A DNA stretch of 64,000 bases from Gemmata massiliana. GTDB lineage: Bacteria > Planctomycetota > Planctomycetia > Gemmatales > Gemmataceae. The stretch covers positions 9,879,738 to 9,943,737 of the forward strand of contig NZ_LR593886.1 in NCBI RefSeq assembly GCF_901538265.1, in the 5' to 3' direction. How positions within the stretch are numbered: position 1 is the stretch's first letter; each line of letters starts with the position of its first letter. Under the pieces are notes generated by a model. The model did not search any database. It worked only from the letters and a program-made list of their open reading frames with translations, and was not told where the DNA came from. Both the position numbers and the translations under genes were made by a program. Positions 61,179 to 64,000 of this stretch are shown one piece after another.

Positions 61179-63014
61179 TTACTCTTTGAACTCCCACACC
61201 CTAACCGTTTTGTCACTGCTCCCCGTAACGATCATCTCCCCACCGGGGTTAAACGCCACGGTGGTCACCGCGTCCGTGTGCCCCTTCAACACGGCCCGTT
61301 CCTTACCGGTTTCGGCGTCGTAAACACGGGCGGTCTTGTCCGCGCCACCGGTAACGACCTGTTTGCCATCAGCGCTAAAGGCGATCGCGTTCACCGCGTC
61401 TTTGTGTCCCTTCAGCGTGGCCTGCACCTTACCTGTAAGTCCCGCGTAAACGCGAACCTCGCCGTTCTTTCCACCAACCGCAATCGCCTTGCTGGACGGG
61501 CACACGACCAGCACCGTCGCCTCGAACTTTTCCAACTTCTCTTCCCAGACGGGTTTGGCTTGCGTCTTATCCCACCGCCGGAGCACGCCATCGGAGATCG
61601 TGGCGACCACGTCCGCTTCGCCTGCTGCGGCCAGGTCCACTTTCTCCTTGTGCCGGAACGTGCCCTCGTTTTCGCTCGTAAGCACGTTGTTCGCGAAGTT
61701 GTTTTTGAGCAGTCGCAGGTTTTTGTGTTCGTCGCTGGCGCTGGTCTGGAGCCAGTATTCGCCGTCCGCGGTCACGCCATAAGCCTTGAAGTTCTCGTTC
61801 CCACCGGTCCCGGGAAAAATCCGGTCCTTCTTGGGAACGCCAACCTGGTGTCGATTCGCGTTGTCATTGGTCATCAGGTACAGCCAGGCACTGTCCGGGG
61901 AAATCTGAAGGTGATTGATTGGCTTGGCCGCCTCAGCCCCTTCGAGCAACGTTTCCGATTCCTTACCGGTCATCGTGTCCCAGAGAATCAACACCCCGTC
62001 TACGTCACCGGCCGCGACGAGATCCAAGCCGAACACAACGGCCGTGACTGCGCTCTTGTAGGTGAAGGTGTATTTCGTGCCCCATCCCTTTGTCGCCGCG
62101 GGTGCAGCAAGCGGTGCGGCCGTGGTTTGTGCGGGAGCAGGCGGATCGGCCGCAATAAGAGCGTGAAGACCAAACGCGCCCAGCGCGAGCGCGACGCCGG
62201 TTACCCCGGCCGCGAACAGTTTGAACGTGGTGGTGTGCATGGGAACCCCTTGAACCAGGGCGGCCACCGGCGCGGGAATCCCGTCCCCGGCAGTTACCCC
62301 GACCGCGACGAGTACCGCGGACCGGAACGTTGACGCGGCCAGTTGCGCTGGCACAGTTGCCAGAGCCGCCGACGCCGGTAACAGCACACCCAACCCCGCC
62401 GCCGGAACCGCGACGCCACGACGCGAGAGCCGATCGGCGAGCAGCTTCCGGGCACGCGAGAGCCGGCCCGAGAGCGTCCCTTCGCTCCACCCGAGTAGCC
62501 CCGCGGCCTCCGCACGCGACCGCTGTTCGAGATCGCACAAGACGATCGGAGAGCGATACTTGGTGGGAAGCCCCGCGAGCACGTCGTCGATCTTCGCCCG
62601 CAACGCGGTCACGTCCGGATCACTCGCATCCGAGGGCACCGGAACGCGAGTGAAATCGACCGCGGCCGACGAAACGAGCTTCCGCGCCCACGCTCGCGCC
62701 TTCTTCGCCACGTGAACCGCGACCCCGTACAGCCACGCCCCGACGCGCTCCGGTGGAGACACCGTTGCGGCCCGGGTCGCGAGCACGAGGAACGTCGCTT
62801 GGAAGGCGTCGTCCGCGGTGTGAACGTCGGGGTGAAGAACACGCCGACACGTGGCGAGTACCATCGGCCCGTGGCGCCGAACCAGTTCGGCGAACGCGAC
62901 CTCATCGCGGGCTTCCGCGAACCGGCGCACGAGTTCGCCGTCGTCCGCGTTCACTTCGGCGGAAGCGATCGTGACCGGAGCGGCTCGGAACCAAGCTCGC
63001 AGGCGTGCGGACAT
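61179..63014 (-). CDS. ECF sigma factor fused to a membrane helix and WD40 repeats
   Basis: 611 aa from ATG 63014 (GGAGGG SD). Sigma-70 region 2 at about 27-95 (ELVRRHGPMVLATCRRVL, DDAFQATFLVLA) and region 4 at about 135-190 (LPTKYRSPIVLCDLEQRS, LGWSEGTLSGRLSRAR). One membrane helix at about 262-284, then a linker and a C-terminal beta-propeller; the last repeats are classic WD40 (LKGHKDAVNAIAFSADG, LKGHTDAVTTVAFNPGG). The design, a sigma factor tethered to the membrane with an extracytoplasmic sensor on the same chain, dispenses with a separate anti-sigma factor. Such fusions are known in planctomycetes. No regulated promoter is identified. Confidence 0.93.
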   Translation of the reverse strand: MSARLRAWFRAAPVTIASAEVNADDGELVRRFAEARDEVAFAELVRRHGPMVLATCRRVLHPDVHTADDAFQATFLVLATRAATVSPPERVGAWLYGVAVHVAKKARAWARKLVSSAAVDFTRVPVPSDASDPDVTALRAKIDDVLAGLPTKYRSPIVLCDLEQRSRAEAAGLLGWSEGTLSGRLSRARKLLADRLSRRGVAVPAAGLGVLLPASAALATVPAQLAASTFRSAVLVAVGVTAGDGIPAPVAALVQGVPMHTTTFKLFAAGVTGVALALGAFGLHALIAADPPAPAQTTAAPLAAPAATKGWGTKYTFTYKSAVTAVVFGLDLVAAGDVDGVLILWDTMTGKESETLLEGAEAAKPINHLQISPDSAWLYLMTNDNANRHQVGVPKKDRIFPGTGGNENFKAYGVTADGEYWLQTSASDEHKNLRLLKNNFANNVLTSENEGTFRHKEKVDLAAAGEADVVATISDGVLRRWDKTQAKPVWEEKLEKFEATVLVVCPSSKAIAVGGKNGEVRVYAGLTGKVQATLKGHKDAVNAIAFSADGKQVVTGGADKTARVYDAETGKERAVLKGHTDAVTTVAFNPGGEMIVTGSSDKTVRVWEFKE

Positions 63015-63567
63015 GAGCGGAACCCTCCGCCCTCGCGTCGCGAGAGCATTCATGCAGGGTAGGGAGTGTGTTACCGCCTCCCTTTCCCTCAAGGGGCCTT
63101 AGCGCGTACACGATTTTCCCAAATTTGCGAAAACAAAGCCAACCGCAAGAATTCCGTACCGCAGAGCCTCACACGGCCCACTCGGAAAATACCGATCGAA
63201 AATCCAGTTGTAAAATTTAGTCCACTAGTTTATATTATTGATTGTGACGGATAGTCGGCGGCTCCACTGGAGGTCGAGAAAACGTGCTTCGGAGGGTGTC
63301 GATGTTGGTGATTGTTAGCCAAATGCCGCCCCATCACCGTGGGTGTTTCGACCATACAATGCAGTTGATCTGCTTGAAATTCCGGCAAATTGATGTCGTC
63401 GCCGCGGAGTACAGCCCTCGAACCGGCCCGAATTGTTAGCAAATGTTAGTGTGGTGACCGTGCGGGAGGCCGACCGAAATTTCCGAGCAAAAACGCCCTC
63501 ACGTCAAAATGCCGATCGGTCGCGAGCGTATTCCCGGTGTACCTCGCGGCTCCATTCAGGAAAAACG
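63015..63567. other. Divergent intergenic region with GTTAGC-type motifs
   Basis: A 553 bp gap between the leftward ECF-WD40 gene and the rightward ABC ATPase. AT-rich at 63190-63245 (TTTATATTATTGATTG). It contains two variants of the 17 bp GTTAGC motif seen near 5.1 kb. No gene is supported; short frames here have no SD. Confidence 0.5.
63303..63451. repeat. Two diverged copies of the 17 bp GTTAGC motif
   Basis: GTTGGTGATTGTTAGCC (63303-63319) and GTTAGCAAATGTTAGTG (63435-63451) match the pair at 5129/5224 with 4-5 differences each. The 10 bp period between the two GTT half-sites is kept. They lie about 290 and 420 bp upstream of the ECF-WD40 start and 250 and 117 bp upstream of the ABC ATPase start. 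Confidence 0.45.
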
Positions 63568-64000
63568 ATGCTCTTTCGATTGAGCAACGTCACCAAAACA
63601 TACGGCCCCGTCACGGCCCTGCGCGGGCTGACGGTCGAGGCCGCTCCCGGCGCGGTGGGACTGCTCGGTCCCAACGGGGCGGGCAAAACCACCCTCATCC
63701 GAACGCTCCTGGGCCTCATCAACGTCGATTCCGGCGGCGGTGACGTCCTCGGACTGGACATCCACACCCAGCGCCTGGACATCCGCCAGCGGGTCGGGTT
63801 CATGCCCGAGGACGAGTGCCTGTTCCCGGCCGTGCCCGGCGTCGGGTTCGTGTCCTACGCCGGTGAGTTGTGCGGAATGGCACCCGCCGACGCGATGCAA
63901 CGGGCACACGAAGTTCTCAACTACATCGGACTCGACGAAGCCCGTTATCGCCCGGTCGAATCGTACTCCACCGGCATGAAGCAGCGGCTCAAACTCGCGG
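63568..64000 (+). CDS. ABC transporter ATP-binding protein, N-terminal part
   Basis: The frame opens at ATG 63568 (AGGA upstream) and runs off the right edge after 144 codons. Walker A is GPNGAGKTTL; the D/Q-loop region reads FMPEDECLFPAVPG; the signature YSTGMKQRLKLA is the exporter-type variant of LSGGQ. The sequence resembles ATPases of ABC-2 exporters. The rest and its permease are outside the window. A typical ATPase of this type would be about 300 aa. Confidence 0.92.
   Translation, partial: MLFRLSNVTKTYGPVTALRGLTVEAAPGAVGLLGPNGAGKTTLIRTLLGLINVDSGGGDVLGLDIHTQRLDIRQRVGFMPEDECLFPAVPGVGFVSYAGELCGMAPADAMQRAHEVLNYIGLDEARYRPVESYSTGMKQRLKLA

Noticed and set aside
1-64000. CRISPR arrays, prophage, insertion sequences and rRNA
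   Set aside because: No regularly spaced repeats, phage structural or integrase genes, transposase or rRNA sequence was recognised anywhere in the window.

Overview
The window comes from a GC-rich planctomycete, most likely of the Gemmata group (Gemmataceae). This rests on gene content, not on a database search. The pointers are a TPR-rich Ser/Thr kinase with an N-terminal Pro/Ala/Asp-rich tail, an ECF sigma factor fused to WD40 repeats, a secreted sulfatase, a very large SecA, many short lipoproteins of no known family, and abundant palindromic intergenic repeats. No rRNA, tRNA, CRISPR array, prophage or insertion sequence was recognised. Nearly every gene has a plausible Shine-Dalgarno (SD) sequence, which was used to correct many start sites.

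Layout. 1-4690: an edge-truncated TonB-like membrane protein and a giant Ser/Thr kinase, both leftward. 4.7-6.5 kb: a repeat-bearing gap, then rho. 7.0-13.2 kb: a serine hydrolase, a BamE-like membrane protein and a 1300-residue SecA. 13.3-16.9 kb: Kdo transferase (waaA/kdtA) carrying an in-frame palindromic insertion, then a PPM phosphatase, a dual-specificity phosphatase and a class IV aminotransferase, tightly packed. 17.2-25.4 kb: a membrane pyrophosphatase, a cytosolic trypsin-like protease with a small partner protein, CstA and two small proteins. 25.4-33 kb: lipoproteins, hemF, a three-gene operon (zinc ribbon, DUF6428-like, SLOG-like), an SDR, a patatin lipoprotein and a 27-residue basic ribosomal-type protein.

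33.0-41.2 kb is the most interesting part. It is a rightward cluster encoding a FabZ-like protein, FabG, an oversized acyl carrier protein, a second FabZ-like protein, a ketosynthase-like protein without the catalytic Cys, a complete ketosynthase, a membrane-anchored alpha/beta hydrolase and a GH3-family enzyme. It looks like a dedicated type II fatty-acid or polyketide pathway with paired active and degenerate subunits.

41.4-46.8 kb: an M20-type peptidase, a stress protein, accB-accC and an M24 aminopeptidase. 47-55.3 kb: a PH-domain membrane protein, a divergent pair made of a sigma-54 activator and a hybrid histidine kinase, and a HlyD/ABC-2 exporter operon. 55.4-64 kb: a composite palindromic region, sulfatase, purN and purD (convergent), an Nramp transporter, the ECF-WD40 protein and the start of another ABC exporter ATPase cut by the right edge.
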